A stretch of DNA of 64,000 bases, from contig CM017561.1 in assembly GCA_007844125.1 (NCBI GenBank), forward strand, positions 62,787,256-62,851,255, given 5' to 3'. The notes under the pieces are model-generated. The model was not told the origin of the DNA, did no database searches, and saw only the letters and a list, made by a program, of their open reading frames with translations. This stretch comes from Sinonovacula constricta. Lineage: Eukaryota > Mollusca > Bivalvia > Cardiida > Solecurtidae. Both the position numbers and the translations under genes were made by a program. Positions 51,435 through 64,000 of this stretch are shown here, piece by piece; the first letter of the stretch is position 1, and each line of letters opens with the position of its first letter.

Positions 51435-52110
51435 CCTTAAAGCCAACATTAGGTGACAACCTGAATTAGTTCAAAATCCATCAAGAAATGACAGAGTTAC
51501 AAAGCAGACTCGAACACCAGTGCACTTCTAGGGATTATGAATTTGACCTTTAAGTGTGACCTTGACCTTCGAGTAACCAACCTGGGTTTTGTGGACGACA
51601 CGTCGTCTTCATGTGTTTAACATTTCTGCCTGTTTATTTCAAAATTTGTCAAGAAATGACAGAGATACTGAGCTGACACAACCACCAGTGCACTTCTAGG
51701 GATTATGACTTTGACCTGTAAGTGTAACCTTAACCTTGACACGTCGTCGTCATGTGTTTGACATTTCTGCCAGATGATTTCAAAATTCCTACAGAAATAA
51801 CAGAGATACTGAGAAGATATGACCACCAGTGCACGACAAGAATTTATGACTTTGACCTTTACGTGTGGCCATGACCTGTGAGTAACCGACCTTAGTCTTC
51901 TGCGCGACACGTCGTCTTCATGGGTTTGACATTTCTGCCAAGTTATTTTTAAATCCATGCAGGAATGACGGAGTTATTGATCGGATATGAATTTCGGACA
52001 GACAGACGGACAGACGGACAGACAGACGGACAGACAGACGGACAGATGGACAAATGGACAGACGGACAGACGGTTCGACTAGTATATGCCCGCCTTCGGG
52101 GGCATAACAT
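51435..52110 (+). mobile_element. Pearl-like element: tandem core, GACGGACA tract, hairpin end
   Basis: Three core units of about 140-170 bp ('aagaaatgacagagatactgag', 'ccaccagtgca', 'gacacgtcgtcttcatg-gtttgacatttctgcc') precede a GACGGACA-type tract at about 51996-52070. A 3' end with a potential hairpin, TGCCC-GCCTTCGG-GGGCA (52087-52104), follows. Pearl elements of bivalves, thought to be non-autonomous Helitron-like, have this architecture. Family assignment is inferred. Confidence 0.65.
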
Positions 52111-53394
52111 GTAAAAATATAGATTATATTACAAAACAATTGCAGCACATTCGAACCAGGTTCGTTCATGGAAGAGCCAAACACGCCGTACCCACATGAC
52201 AAGAAAAAGGCTATTTAGTCGTCGTTCGTCTTTTACCTTTACACTGATTAATCTCCGCTTGCAATATCGTGGACATGAAAAGAGAGTCAAAGGTCAAGGT
52301 CCAAAAACTTTTCGTGAGAGACTCGATCACTTTCTTTATATGCTGGTTTCGTCACACAATAGTCTGGACACAGTCCATGCATCCTTACGCACTTTGGGCA
52401 TGTATTTATAGACCCTCCCTGCCTTCGGCATTGCATGTTATAACAAAATTTGCATTATAGTCAACTAGTCTCGGCATAATAGTGTAAATAGTTGATGCTT
52501 TTGTTCTATAATAGCGGTCAAACTGTATTAGTATAAACGACAGGAAACAATGGACTTTTATATGCATATTAATCAAATAATTTATGATAAATTCTAAAAG
52601 TCTTAAAAAATCCAAACCCGTGTGATTACTTTGTCCTATGGTATCACATGTTTCCAAACAAGAAATAATGCTAAAGGAATAGGCAATTAAAATGGGCGTT
52701 TTCCGGAAAAGAAACACTGTATGACAATTTTACGTAAGAAAAAAACAACTAATAATTAAACATTGGCTGGTAAATTTTGTTTCAATTATGCATGCAAGTA
52801 TACTTCAAGGTATACAAAACATAAGTGCTGCTAGTTTGCCGATTCTATACTTTGTCTCGTAAACTTGCTTTACCTGAAGGTATTGTCCCGGAAACAGTAC
52901 GTGCATTTTGTTGTCGCTTTAACTTTAACTATCACTTATCCGAAATTTTAAAATCGTTATCTACTCATTTTATGAAAAAATATAGTAAAGTGTACCTGTA
53001 TGAACTTTCACGGGTATTTAATCTTCATCACCAATAGTTATATCATTGTCACTTTTATTGTATAAGCATACACTAACCATAAAAAGAACACATTAATGTC
53101 AAAAAAGTTTATAAATTGAAAATCATGTCAGTTAGATGCTTAAGTAATGTAACCACTGACACTCAACATTACACTTAAATAGGGAAAACCCAACAGAGAA
53201 ACTGGCAACTGATAAAATGATATACTTGGAAGAAATAATTTTGATTTGAAACAAGTGTTGATTCATTCTTATAATAAAAACCACCTATAAGTTTGAAATC
53301 ACCTAAATAAAAGTATATAGAACCTCTTACATGCAAAGATATAGCCCTCCATTTAAATAACATGTTCAAATTTTGAGTAAATTAGACCCCGGTT

Positions 53395-53730
53395 GCGATC
53401 GATATAAACCCCAATATTTGTTTGTGGTGGAAGTCTTCCGACATTGTACGAATCATAATCGCGTACGATCGATGAGCTCGTAAAAATCGCGATATATTCG
53501 CCACATGATTATTCACGACGCCTGCGCAGTTCATCGGTAGTGCAATGGCGAATGTATAAACATGGCAATGCTGAATCGAAAAGCTTGTTGACTGAATTGA
53601 AGAGATAGTGTCGAGAAAAAATGTGCTAGAAAAAAAAAAGACTGGAAAATACAGCAGAACTTGAATCAGTCGTAGGACGAAAGTAGAAATAGGATTTAAC
53701 GCAGCCCCCACAGCTAGAAGCGATCAGCAT
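53395..53730. other. CpG-dense segment inside the large intron
   Basis: Repeated CpG sites ('cgcgtacgatcgatgagctcg', 'cgcgatatattcg', 'cacgacgcctgcgcag') stand out from the AT-rich background. It could be a promoter or the end of an inserted element. No coding evidence. Confidence 0.35.
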
Positions 53731-53961
53731 ACAACAAGTAGGTCAATATTCTACTTTCGCTTTCTTAGTGTCTGAAAACTTCTAAAGTCTTTCTGCATGC
53801 ATACGATTTTTTCCTAATGGTACGTGTTTGTTTGTTGCCGGACCATTATAAAACGTGTATTCATTGCATGCCGATGATTGCTCGCTTCTGTAACGTAATT
53901 CGTTCATAAAATATAACAGATCGTGCTAAGCAAAATTCAAATGCTAACCACTAAACACATT

Positions 53962-54061
53962 GATTATTTATATGTTGTTCAAACTTCAAGTTACCTTTTT
54001 ACTGCCACTTAGATTATTCATAAGTTGTTCAAACTTCAAGTAACCTTATTACTGCCACTTT
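53962..54061. repeat. Tandem duplication, 50-bp unit x2
   Basis: Two adjacent copies of 'gattatt-ata-gttgttcaaacttcaagt-acctt-ttactgccactt'. Confidence 0.85.
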
Positions 54062-57000
54062 AGAATAGTTGTTTAAAATTGGCAGGTCCCACGGTTATCA
54101 AACCAAAAGAAACAGGTATGGATCGGTGGTGGAGTGGGTTGTGTGGATGGAGGAATGCATCCCTCCTCCACCAACCATGGTGGTATAAGAGTTGTGAAAA
54201 TACATGCATGCAAGCTCAAATAATGAGTGATATAAAACATTGTTGTATAGTAGAACATGTGATGTCATTCAGTATGAACATCTTTTGTTAGAAGAGAAAA
54301 GTGTAGCGGTTTTACTGCAGAGTCGAGTTTTGGTGGGTGGGGTTTGAAACAAGGTTCATTTAACTTTATATATGTATATACACAGTAAGGGACTCTAACT
54401 TCGACCTAAGAAGTCAACAAATTTACTTTAAAAGCTTAATATTTTTAAGTTAACATGTTCACGATTTTACTCTTTTACCTGGTTGGTGGGGCACAAAGAC
54501 ACAGATGTGCCCATGATTATGATGACCAACTACAGTGGTGCAGTAAGACCCAAGACAAATGTCCTGGTAGAACCACCGCTGTACTGCAGCCCAAATGGTA
54601 TTTTAAGTTTATGTTAATAATTATTCCATTTTGTCAACTAGAGAACAAAACAACAATACATCTGTCTTAAAGCCTCAAAGAATGATCTGAAGAATATATT
54701 GACATATTTTGTACTTAAATAAAAAAAGTTTGTGACTAACATTATAGTCTGAATCTGACACACATTTTGTTAGTAAAATTATTTTACAGTTGCCGATATA
54801 GCCAGCTTGGTTTTCATTTTCCCCTTATTTTTGACACATTATTGTACATGGTAATTAAAATCTTTTACATTTTGTTTTTAAATTTTGTTGTGACTAAGGA
54901 GCACTCCAGGTCAGAGACATGACTTTATCCCGCATGGCATGGGTTTGCATTCCATTAAGTGACAACTTCATTTGGATAGATCTTTTAGTTGTGATGAACT
55001 GATGGTAATACCCAGACATAAATCTGTTTCTTCTTCTACCAGTAGTAGCCAAATGTTGCCAATATGAACATAATTAATAAAATAAATGTTATTTAGTGTT
55101 TTTACATGTGAAAAAATAAATTTGATTACAAAACAAGAGTTATAGAAGTTATGTTGTCTCCCAACGATTGCAAATATTTTATTAAAATGTGGATTTACCC
55201 TATATAAAAACAGGCCCTGTTATTATTTATTTCGTTAACTTAATTATTTAAAATGTAAAATATGTTGTTTTTCTTCTCTGTAGACTCCAAAGAAGTTACT
55301 GGTGCGATAATGGTGGGTTTGTATATCAATGTAGGGAAAACAGCAAACTGTTTCTATATTATATACTGGTGACTGCAGAAGGCAAAATGAAGAGAAGAAA
55401 GCAGTTTGATGTGGATGAAAAGTTTGGAACAATAATAAACTGGTTCATGTCCTTCAAGAGGAGTTCAATGATAACCTGAATGTGTACTAATAACTTGCCT
55501 AATCCAGTGGACATTGATTTCACACACACTACTTTACTGTTATTTTTTGTGAAAAAAAAATAAAACAATAACACTAATACTTTGTTTTATTTATTTTTCA
55601 ATAAGCACAATCGAAAACATGATAATAATATTAAAACAGCGATTAGTTAAGCCTGCAATCAATCTTCCTGATCTTCACTTACCTTCATTGTCCGCAAAAA
55701 TATTGAAATTTTAACTTAGGTTTTCAATCTTCTGTCTGGCATGTCAATTTTAAATACTTATATCGATACTATGTATTATCTTACATAAATTTTAATATCA
55801 AATAAATATTTAGCATAATACAGAATAAATGTTATGCCATCTAAATGAAAAACAAATACAAGACACAGAACGTTGGTATTATAAAAACAAAATGTGTTAT
55901 GTCTACTTGCACTCATTTTAATCCTCTTTAACTACCTGATTTTAAGCCCTGACCCTCATCCTGGCTATATTGCATGTGCATGTGAGAATTTGATTTGCCA
56001 TAGTAGTATATTAGATTAAAAATATTAGAAGTTAAATTAAGACAAAATCTGAAAAGAAGAAGGTTTACAGTTGTAATTTTTTTTAATGTTCCCTGATTAC
56101 CTATTAGCATGTTGGTTCAAAGAAAGTAGTTCTGGCATTTTGTCTTAATTACCTTTAATCTTCTAATACTGCCACTACATTGCTATCCGACTTTTAATAG
56201 TATTATTAATAACTGAATCATGTTATTCTTTATTTCGTGCTGTACTAGGTTATTTCATGCTATATCAAGACACACTTACAAGCGTTTAAAATACTTACAG
56301 TAATATGTGTAATATATTATCATTCAGTCAACTGATCCACATTACTTTTTAATTTCCAATATAGGTACTATAAACACTCAGGCAAACGATTGCATGACAT
56401 TATCCTGACTTATGTTGCAACGCATTTGTAAACCCAAACACTAGGAAATCAAAACATTTTAAGACAATACATGTTGACACATCAACATCTAATAAGCATT
56501 TATATAGTAACCCAAAGTTATTATTAAACAAAGTTTAACAAAAGAATTGCACTAGATTCTTCATACAAACATAGCAATCAATCTTTTATTACTCTCAGTA
56601 CAGGCCTGTAACTTTTTGCCTGTGGGGTACTTTCTCCATTGTTTATGTTTATCAAATCATAACTAAAGGGATTTAATGCATATTTGTGTCCCTCTTATAT
56701 TATTTATTAAATAAATATTAAAATTAAAAATACAAAAATAAATACCAAGTAAGTATGAACAGATAAGTTACAATTTTTAATCCCTTACTAAAATATTTAT
56801 GAAAGATTTAACACTCTTAGTACTACACAGTCATAAGGCTGGTCTAATAACTATTTGTTTAAGGTAAATAATTCAAGCAGCAGTAGCATACTTTCTAGTA
56901 ATTGTTAAACAAAGTAAATTAACAATGCCATTTTCCTTAAAGGTAGTTTTGTCCGTTAAAAAAATTGAATACTTCAAATGACATGTACATAAATTCACAT

Positions 57001-58384
57001 TTCATTAATATAATGACTTAAATCCTCCACAGGTACCCAAGCACAAGCTTACAATATTCTTTAGACGGTAAAATGTTATATACATAGTGATTTAACAGGC
57101 ACATTAGATCAGTTTTCTTGCCTATGTTAAAGGGGACACACAGGTCCCTTATTTGTTTTATTTTATTTTATTTGTTTTATTCCAAAAAGTCAGACTTGTA
57201 TGTTGATAGGATATTTTGTTCATAATATTGCACTCCTGGGAAATCCCTGTCAGGGAAAGGTTACTGTCATTCCTGAATGATCATTCCATTAGCAACATGC
57301 CTTCGTCTGTCAACAACACCCCTTCCTCTGACTGTTGTCTCAAAATCACTGAAACAATAAACCATTCAAATCAAATAAACACTCTCAATATGAACATGTT
57401 AAAAATAACAACATAGATATCTGCTATTTTGAAAGAAAATAAGACGTATGACAGGATGACTTTTAGTTAGTACACTAATTTACAGACATTTACTATTGTT
57501 GCCAGTTTTGTCCCCCCATTTTACCACTCTATCATGTTTGTACACTACTCACATAATGCAGACTTTCTACTACCTCTTCACAAAAATAATTAAACCATGT
57601 TTTTACAAAAAAAGTAGGGCAAAGTAGCAAATTTCACAAGTAGAAAAATAGGGCTAAATCAGAAATTTCTTTTTAGTTTTGATTTAGAATTACCATTATT
57701 TCTTACGTTATGGTCATTGTGTTGCCCACCATAATCCATAGTTCTGCCCATGCTTGAAATACAGCACCTCTAAACAATATGTCTGACTGGCCAAGGGACC
57801 ATGTTTTATAGGATAGACATCCCTAGGTGTACAGACTAGCACATCTTAACTGCTAATCACAAGAAATGTAGAAATTGAAGCTACAACTACTGAACTATTT
57901 TGACGTTCATTTTACATTTTCTTTTTTGAAAGCAAATATTAGGGATAATATGGCTATTTCTGAAAATAGTAGGGAAAAGATGATCTCAGTTGAAAACGTA
58001 GGAAAAAATAGAAAAAGTAGGGACCAGTCGAACGCCTGTCCAATGAAAGCAATAGTAATAATGATGGTGATCAACTCGAACATTTTCAAAGACTTTGGCA
58101 TGACATGTTCTTTGATGGAACCATGAGCCAACTGGGCTGTTGGTTAATTTCTTGCTGTTTGAAACAAAACAGTACAAGAGGGCTATAATGACCCTATATC
58201 GCTAACATGTGTGTCATAAATATTAAGTTTTAATGAGCAAGAAATATCAGCAATGTTTTAACAGACCAGAATAATTATGTATTGGGGTTATTGTCCAAGC
58301 AACAAAATTCAGTCATTTGGAGATGGTGTCCACTTAAAGCAGAGGTGCTGCTTTAACTGTGTATAGCATGCTTTGAACACCTGG

Positions 58385-58810
58385 CATGATACCACAACAA
58401 ACCCAGTCACATTATACTGAGTTCTGACCAACCAGACGTGGAACTTACATATGCTTGAGCATTAGCAAGGGAGCAATATCATTAAAATCTTGGCATGTAA
58501 AGACATGTGATATAACCCGGGGCCTCTCGAATCTGGAGCCAACACTCTACTGCTTGCCCTATAAGGTCAGGGTCCACCATTGTAAATACAGCATGCCAAG
58601 AAGACCTGTATGAAACCACACATACTCTCATTATCCTGGCACTGAGCAGACCTGTTGTGTAACTACCTTATATTTGCTCGAGCATTGCAAGTGAGCTATA
58701 GTACCATAATTTCTAATGACTTTCGTATGTCACAGACCATGATCGAACCAGTGGTCTCCAATACCTGGCACCTATGCTCTAATGATTACTTTACAAGGTC
58801 CAGTCTAGAA
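58385..58810 (-). repeat. Two tandem copies of a tRNA-like SINE-type unit
   Basis: Units of about 210 bp share 'ta-atttgctcgagcatt-gcaag-gagc-ata' and 'acctggcac...ctct...aaggtc'. On the minus strand one copy reads AGCAGTAGAGTGTTGGC, then CCCCGGGTTATATC, like degenerate A and B boxes of a tRNA-derived SINE. Confidence 0.45.
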
Positions 58811-60804
58811 TAATCATACCATATGCATTTGCACAGAAGCAACATCTGGACAATCAGTTTCAATTTCTGTTTACTACAAAGCCATATTAGGAAAATGGCA
58901 TACACCCTGGCTGCGATGTCCTTTTACAGATCAATATTCTTTGAACAACTTTTCATTCCCTCTGGCTGCTGAAGCTCTTGACGAAGTTTGGTGGGGCAAG
59001 CAGTTTCAGAAGAAATGTCATTTAAAGATTTTTATTGATGTTTGATGTTGGTGGTGTGCAATCACAATAGCTCATTTTGAGTGTATTTTCATGTGAGCTA
59101 AAAGTGCTAAATTTACCAACTGTGACCAAGTCGCTTTAAAAGAAACTAAATGTATCTTAAAAGAATACATGCACCAGGTATGTGATCCTTACCATATTCA
59201 TGCAGATTGCTGGTCTGTGTTTCAATGACCGACCCCCACCCTTCTGATGACCGTTGGCCACATAACTTCAATTCAAATAAATATACCTAATATGTGATCA
59301 TGCTTGACTTGTTTAGTTTTTATTGAAATAATTGCACTTTTGGGTTTTTTGAGGGGAAAAACCCACAACACATTTTTACAATTTGAAAACTGCAAATAAC
59401 ACAAAACTTTCACTTATTGAAACGTCAAAACATTTCTTTGTAGGGCTGCCACAATTCATGTGCATTTTGATTTGATTAGACATATTCCCGTTTAAAAATA
59501 TTTCCCCTAAGCTGGCAAGTTAATATTTTCAGATTTGTGATAATTTCAAAAGTATAAAAATATTCACATGGGTATGAATAAATTTTCTTGTTTTAATTAT
59601 CTTAACCCTTTGCGTTCCATACTAAAATTTACACTCTTTATCATGAAAAAACATGTTTGATGAGGCTTGAACACAGTTAAGTGAGAGTACTATTCACATT
59701 TCATTTACTATTTGTGAGCCATGCATCATACATGGATTTCAAATACGTCATTACAGTTTGGCACGTAATTGTACTATTTATGATTGACGTAAGATAGCAT
59801 CGTCACATATCGTCATATGTTTTCAGTGGTGGTGATATTATAATCCATTATTGTGTTTTGACACCTTTTGTACTGTCTGTTGAGATATAACACAGCAAAA
59901 TATTATGGTTACTTAGTTACTGTAGTGATGCTCAGTTATGACTGTGAAGGAGAACCCCAGAGTTGGTCAGCTGACAGACCCTTCCACATGAAAGTATCCA
60001 TTACAACCTGGACCCAAGGACACTGGAGTCATAGCTTATGACCCATTTACTTGCCCACATTCCAAAACTTTATGAAACAGAGTTCCAGTGTGGTGAAGTG
60101 ATTTTTTAAGTTTAAAAAACTAGCGTCATTGTAAGATTGTGAATTGATCTAATAATAATTACACAACTAGTTATCTGGTGCTGGACTGTTGTAATGCATT
60201 ACAAGAGGTCTCCTGTCCCTGCCTTTCTCTCTAGGTTAGTTCCCATGACTTGGTCCAGCAATGGGGTGGTCTAAAACCGTTGATGGTAACAAGGTGACAG
60301 CTACTCTGTAAATACAATGCACTCTAATATAAAGTAAATACTCTGTTTAATTTATATGTCAATTTAAAAGAAATATGAATGTTGTTATCAAATTTGCTTT
60401 GTTTCAAGAATGACCAACCAGAACGTACGATTATAAAACGACCAAAAATGGCAGTTGTATTTGATTACGAAAATACATGGGTACGAACGACAAACGCCCG
60501 TTTATGCTAAAATACTGCTCACACTTTCAACTATGATAGCAAAATAAATTTAAAAGGGTAAAATATACACGTGTTGATAGAAAAAGTAAAAATAGGTTGC
60601 GTTAAAAATGTATAATCGCTCCAATACTCTGGAGCCATGGTGAGCAAAAAGAGAAAGTTGAACGGTAAAAAACAACAACAGTACTGTCAATTAGTGTCGA
60701 GGAAACAGGCCAATACAGTGAAAACTATCAAATCTGTTTCCTAAATTAGGGAGCTCAATAGCGAATAATCAATAACATACAACAATCATAAATGTTCACC
60801 AGAA

Positions 60805-60935
60805 AATGTGCATAAATAGAATAACAATACTCACGTTGAAGACGGCATCTCGTCAAACATTTTTCAACATGGCGGACGTGGCTTCGTATGCAAAGAAGTA
60901 GGTTCTCGGCCAAGCTTCGACATATTCCGTAAACT
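60805..60935 (-). promoter_or_regulatory. Promoter/first-exon-like patch in the large intron
   Basis: On the minus strand, CACGTCCGCCATGTTGAAAAATG is followed by CTTCAAC|GTGAGTATTG, a strong donor context. It is CpG-richer than the surroundings. It could be an internal transcription start on the same strand as gene 2, or an inserted element. Weak evidence. Confidence 0.3.
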
Positions 60936-63458
60936 ATCGGAGTTTTCCGTTGAAATAAGCATGTTGACACTTGTTGTTTATATTGCCGATTTGTGTAAAA
61001 GATGGTGACACTTTTTTGGCTTGTTGCTAACATGAATGTTTAAGTTGATGCTATTATTATTATTTAATGTCATAAAACATTGAGTTTTAGTTTTCAACTA
61101 ATTTAGTACGACCGAACTAATGGGTATCTTTAACAATGCCATCATTAAATAAAAAGTAGTTACTTCATGTCAGTGAAAGATGACCACTTTGTGGTTGAGG
61201 CAAGTTATTTTATTGTTGTAAAATAGACATTTTTACTTGAAGAAGAATAGGATAGAGAAGTATAATAAGTTGTTAGCATGTTTATAGGTAGATGGAATAC
61301 AATTACAAACGTTCTTTGCTCGTCGAAGATGAAAACGAAACAATCATGAAATTATTTAATGCTTATATATGTAGCATACACGGGGAGTTTTAACTAGATT
61401 AAGCAAAGCTGTTCTGACATAATGCTCGTGGGAACAATGTAGGGATTGACGTATGAAAGGAAGGACTGACTGGAAGAAGAAGAACAAAATATCTGCAAGC
61501 ATTTTCCAGTGGGATTCCAAAACGTCAAATAGGTCCAAGCGTTGCAATGTCGTCGTAAGGTTTGTTTAAATGAATATGAGTCATTCTTAAATATAATTCT
61601 TTAGCCATAATAAGAAGTTGGGTCGTTTTTATGCATCAGAGCATGCTGTTACGACAACCCGTTACTCGAATGTTGTTTACCTGATATGGAGTTGTTGCCT
61701 TAGTTTAGACACACTACGTTTATGCTATAAATACTCAAGCATGTGATTATATAAACGTTTCGACAAGGTAATGTTGAAACATTTTATTTATCATTATTTA
61801 TATCTTTATCCTTTATTTCAATGTGTTGGTGAGGATAATGGACACCAGGCACGAAACAATGCATTATCAAGTTTGCAAAACTGTAACGAACCATTATATG
61901 AAAAATTGGGGGTATCGTCCGTTAGAATCCCAAGAGGTTAGAACAGCGGTTTAATAATGTGAGTATGTGTATCGAAAATAAGCCAGGTGAAAATGTTGAT
62001 GGGTAAGAAATGCAACGGGTGCCAGGTATGAGTTCCTAAGATAAATTCACCAAACGCTTTATTTACAACAATAATAACAAAAACACTTTAAGGTAAGTAT
62101 TTTAATAATGATAAACTCTGAGTTAATAAAGTCTCCATCAGATATTCACAGTTGGTCCCAACAGGAATACCAATCAATTGTCTTCATAAGCTAAACCACG
62201 TTTGATATACATTTAAGGAAGATAAATCTGCATAAACATCTATAACTTTAAATGAATTATAAATTTGGTCTTGATTTAATGTGCAAAATACTAAAAAAAC
62301 ATGAAGTCTACCTGCAGAACATTTATAGTTATTTTAACTATATTTATCTTTAATTCTGAAGAATTATTTCTCTTACCGAAAAGTGGAAAGGTCTTACATA
62401 GGATATACTTTTTCACCATATGCAGAACGTGACTGCAAACTGCACTGAGATAAGAGGTTTGCAGCTTTGATGTGCAAGTGGCTGTTCTAAGGCTAGTTTT
62501 ATCTATGAATGGTGATTCGTGGTGTATTACAGCGAACAAAGAATCATTGCAACATCTGTTTTATAAATGTCAACGATAAAGAACTAGTGGTAAGTTAATG
62601 AGTACTCAGCAATAAGATGCAATTATTGTATCATCTGATTTTTCTGCAAGAACAACGTTCAAGAACAAGATTATTGGCAAAACAAGAAATAATGGTTTAA
62701 GTGTTTTATGATATTTCATGTTTTAATATAAACTGGAAAAATGAGCACGATATAACATATATTGAAAGAAGCCTTTTTCTATGTATTTAAATTCTTTATT
62801 CGTGTTTTCCATTTTACACAAACGTCCAGCACACAGATTAATGGCATCTAATCTTAAAACTAATACAAGACAAGTAAAGTCCACAACTAACCGCAATCAA
62901 TAATTCCAGTAGGAATATGACCAGTGAGCAATAACTGAAAGATAGTTTAGCGTTTGAATCCTGTCATTCCTGTAATGTACCGTGTTTAGATTAACGATTT
63001 GACTATGAAATTATATAAATTAAGGATATCGGATCATTCAGAATGATCAATGTATAAAAAAGTCAAGACCGTACAGTCTGAATTTGTAAACTTGATAAAT
63101 ATTTGTCACCATTTGCTTAAGAGCAACCCCAAGATGGAAAATGTCCGTTCAGAGGAGGGAGGTCACTTGTATGACACGCATGTGACGACAATGACGGTAT
63201 TTTCACAAATAATCACATCTTGTGCGAATGATTTGGGTGCTACAAGACATGTCGATGAATCGACAATGATATAGCAAATAAACATAAAAAAGCTAACATA
63301 TAGTATACATAACATTAAAGAGTATTTAACGGGTTACATAATTTGTTACCATTTAACCTACAGGGACAGACGTAAACTAGTTAACCGGTTAACCACCGTT
63401 GCCATCCCTAACATTTTATTAATGTTGTATGTGTTTTTATTTATTGTGCGTCACCTAC

Positions 63459-63629
63459 CGTCACATTGCGGCAGTTTACAATATCCAATTTCCCGCCAAA
63501 GACCAGAGCAATTTTGTCCAGCGCCAAGAGGTGTCGGGTCGTTACATTTTCGTTCACGTATACGTATCCCAAGGTCGCAGGTAGAAGAACATTCACTCCA
63601 TTCAGCCCAGGTACGCCACCCTCCGTCAC
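63459..63629 (-). CDS. TSP1 exon, intact paralogue of the frameshifted exon at 1662-1834 (gene 2)
   Basis: A 171-bp exon, phase 1-1, acceptor CGAACTAG, donor G|GTAGGT. It reads DGGWRTWAEWSECSSTCDLG, RKCNDPTPLGAGQNC and PQCDG. It shares NDPTPLG/DNPTPLG, the N-C-S-G core and exon position with 1662-1834, but keeps one open frame. Off-frame readings on both strands here are shadows. Confidence 0.9.
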
Positions 63630-64000
63630 CTAGTTCGGATCAAGTATAGATTTTAATTAATTTTAAATGACCATGGTTCTAAAATGTGCAGTTAATTACA
63701 GTTGAAGCAGTTGCATATACAACGATCGGTCGTGATATTATACCGCATATCATTACATAATCGTGACATCATGTTGACCAGTCATAAAACTGCCATTTAA
63801 AACTGGTTGTAAAATATTATTACAACTAAAAATTTGAGACATTGGTGTACATGTATATCTGCGAGGCCCTTCCGACCACACGATCACTATTCAGACCAGT
63901 ACGTTTTAATGGCAGATTAGATAGAAAAACAGCAAGCATTCTATAAAATCTTATTGATTTTTGATTACAGTTACCTTAGTCGAAATCATTATTATACCAC
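63630..64000 (-). other. Intron of gene 2 running off the window
   Basis: AT-rich, nothing recognised. The upstream exons of gene 2, including the expected signal peptide, lie beyond the edge. Confidence 0.6.

Larger units (their letters stand above)
50150..63458 (-). other. Very large intron of gene 2 (13.3 kb)
   Basis: Contains two tandem-repeat elements (50.65-52.11k), a 50-bp tandem duplication, a CpG-dense segment (53.39-53.73k), tRNA-like duplicated units (58.4-58.8k) and a promoter-like patch (60.8-60.95k). Long stretches (54.1-58.3k, 59-60.6k, 61-63.4k) show nothing recognisable. No TSP1 exon was found. Confidence 0.55.

Noticed and set aside
50650..52110. CRISPR-like repeat array
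   Set aside because: The units are diverged 120-170-bp tandem repeats without short identical repeats and unique spacers, in eukaryotic DNA.
52825..53037. 70-aa plus-strand frame as a gene or transposon remnant
   Set aside because: No recognisable motif; left unassigned.
53382..53711. 109-aa minus-strand open frame
   Set aside because: No domain, no splice context and no relation to the TSP1 exons; it overlaps a CpG-dense segment of unknown nature.
54455..54600. Cys-containing open frame (RCAHDYDDQLQWCSKTQDKCP) as an exon
   Set aside because: No consistent acceptor and donor pair in phase with a neighbour, and no recognised family.

Overview
The window looks like AT-rich metazoan nuclear DNA, most likely from a bivalve mollusc. 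The reasons are small exons separated by kilobase introns, dense (TA)n tracts, a tRNA-derived SINE, a decayed LINE, and repeats with bivalve 'pearl'-like architecture (tandem core units followed by a GACGGACA-type tract). There is no long uninterrupted gene. Almost all long open frames are off-frame shadows of exons or run through microsatellites. The coding signal was read by hand as phase-1 exons on the minus strand.

Two head-to-tail genes on the minus strand carry the coding content. Both encode secreted modular proteins built from thrombospondin type-1 repeats (TSP1). Gene 1 starts at 10628 and runs off the left edge. Its order is: signal peptide plus Cys-containing N-terminal region (10413-10628, 10073-10130), a 13-codon linker (9593-9631), then nine TSP1 repeats (8912-9082, 8290-8454, 7513-7677, a split repeat 7010-7076 plus 5853-5956, 4986-5132, 4066-4236, a frameshifted exon 1662-1834, 358-525, and 1-58 cut by the edge). 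Gene 2 enters from the right edge. It has eleven TSP1 exons (63459-63629 down to 27750-27914), four Thr/Pro-rich linker exons (26295-26342, 23056-23109, 22205-22291, 20964-20996) and a two-exon C-terminal Cys-rich domain resembling Ly6/uPAR (19585-19720, 18863-19013).

The exon trio at 63.5k, 50.0k and 48.7k of gene 2 corresponds one-to-one, in order, to the trio at 1.7k, 0.36-0.53k and 1-58 of gene 1, so the two genes are tandem paralogues. Nearly every internal exon is phase 1-1, so repeats can be added, lost or skipped without changing frame. Gene 1 uses two apparent GC-AG introns. Its copy of the 63.5k exon carries two single-base insertions.

The rest is intron and intergenic DNA. Between the genes (10629-18862) lie a SINE, two copies of a dispersed repeat and a (TA)n tract. 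Inside gene 2, the 41.3-48.6k intron holds an antisense LINE relic and a short CpG-dense patch. The 50.1-63.5k intron holds tandem-repeat elements, a CpG-dense segment and a promoter-like patch near 60.9k.

The products are inferred to be secreted, disulfide-rich extracellular proteins. Their ligands and function cannot be read from the sequence. Exon borders come from splice motifs and phase consistency only; no transcript or database evidence was available.
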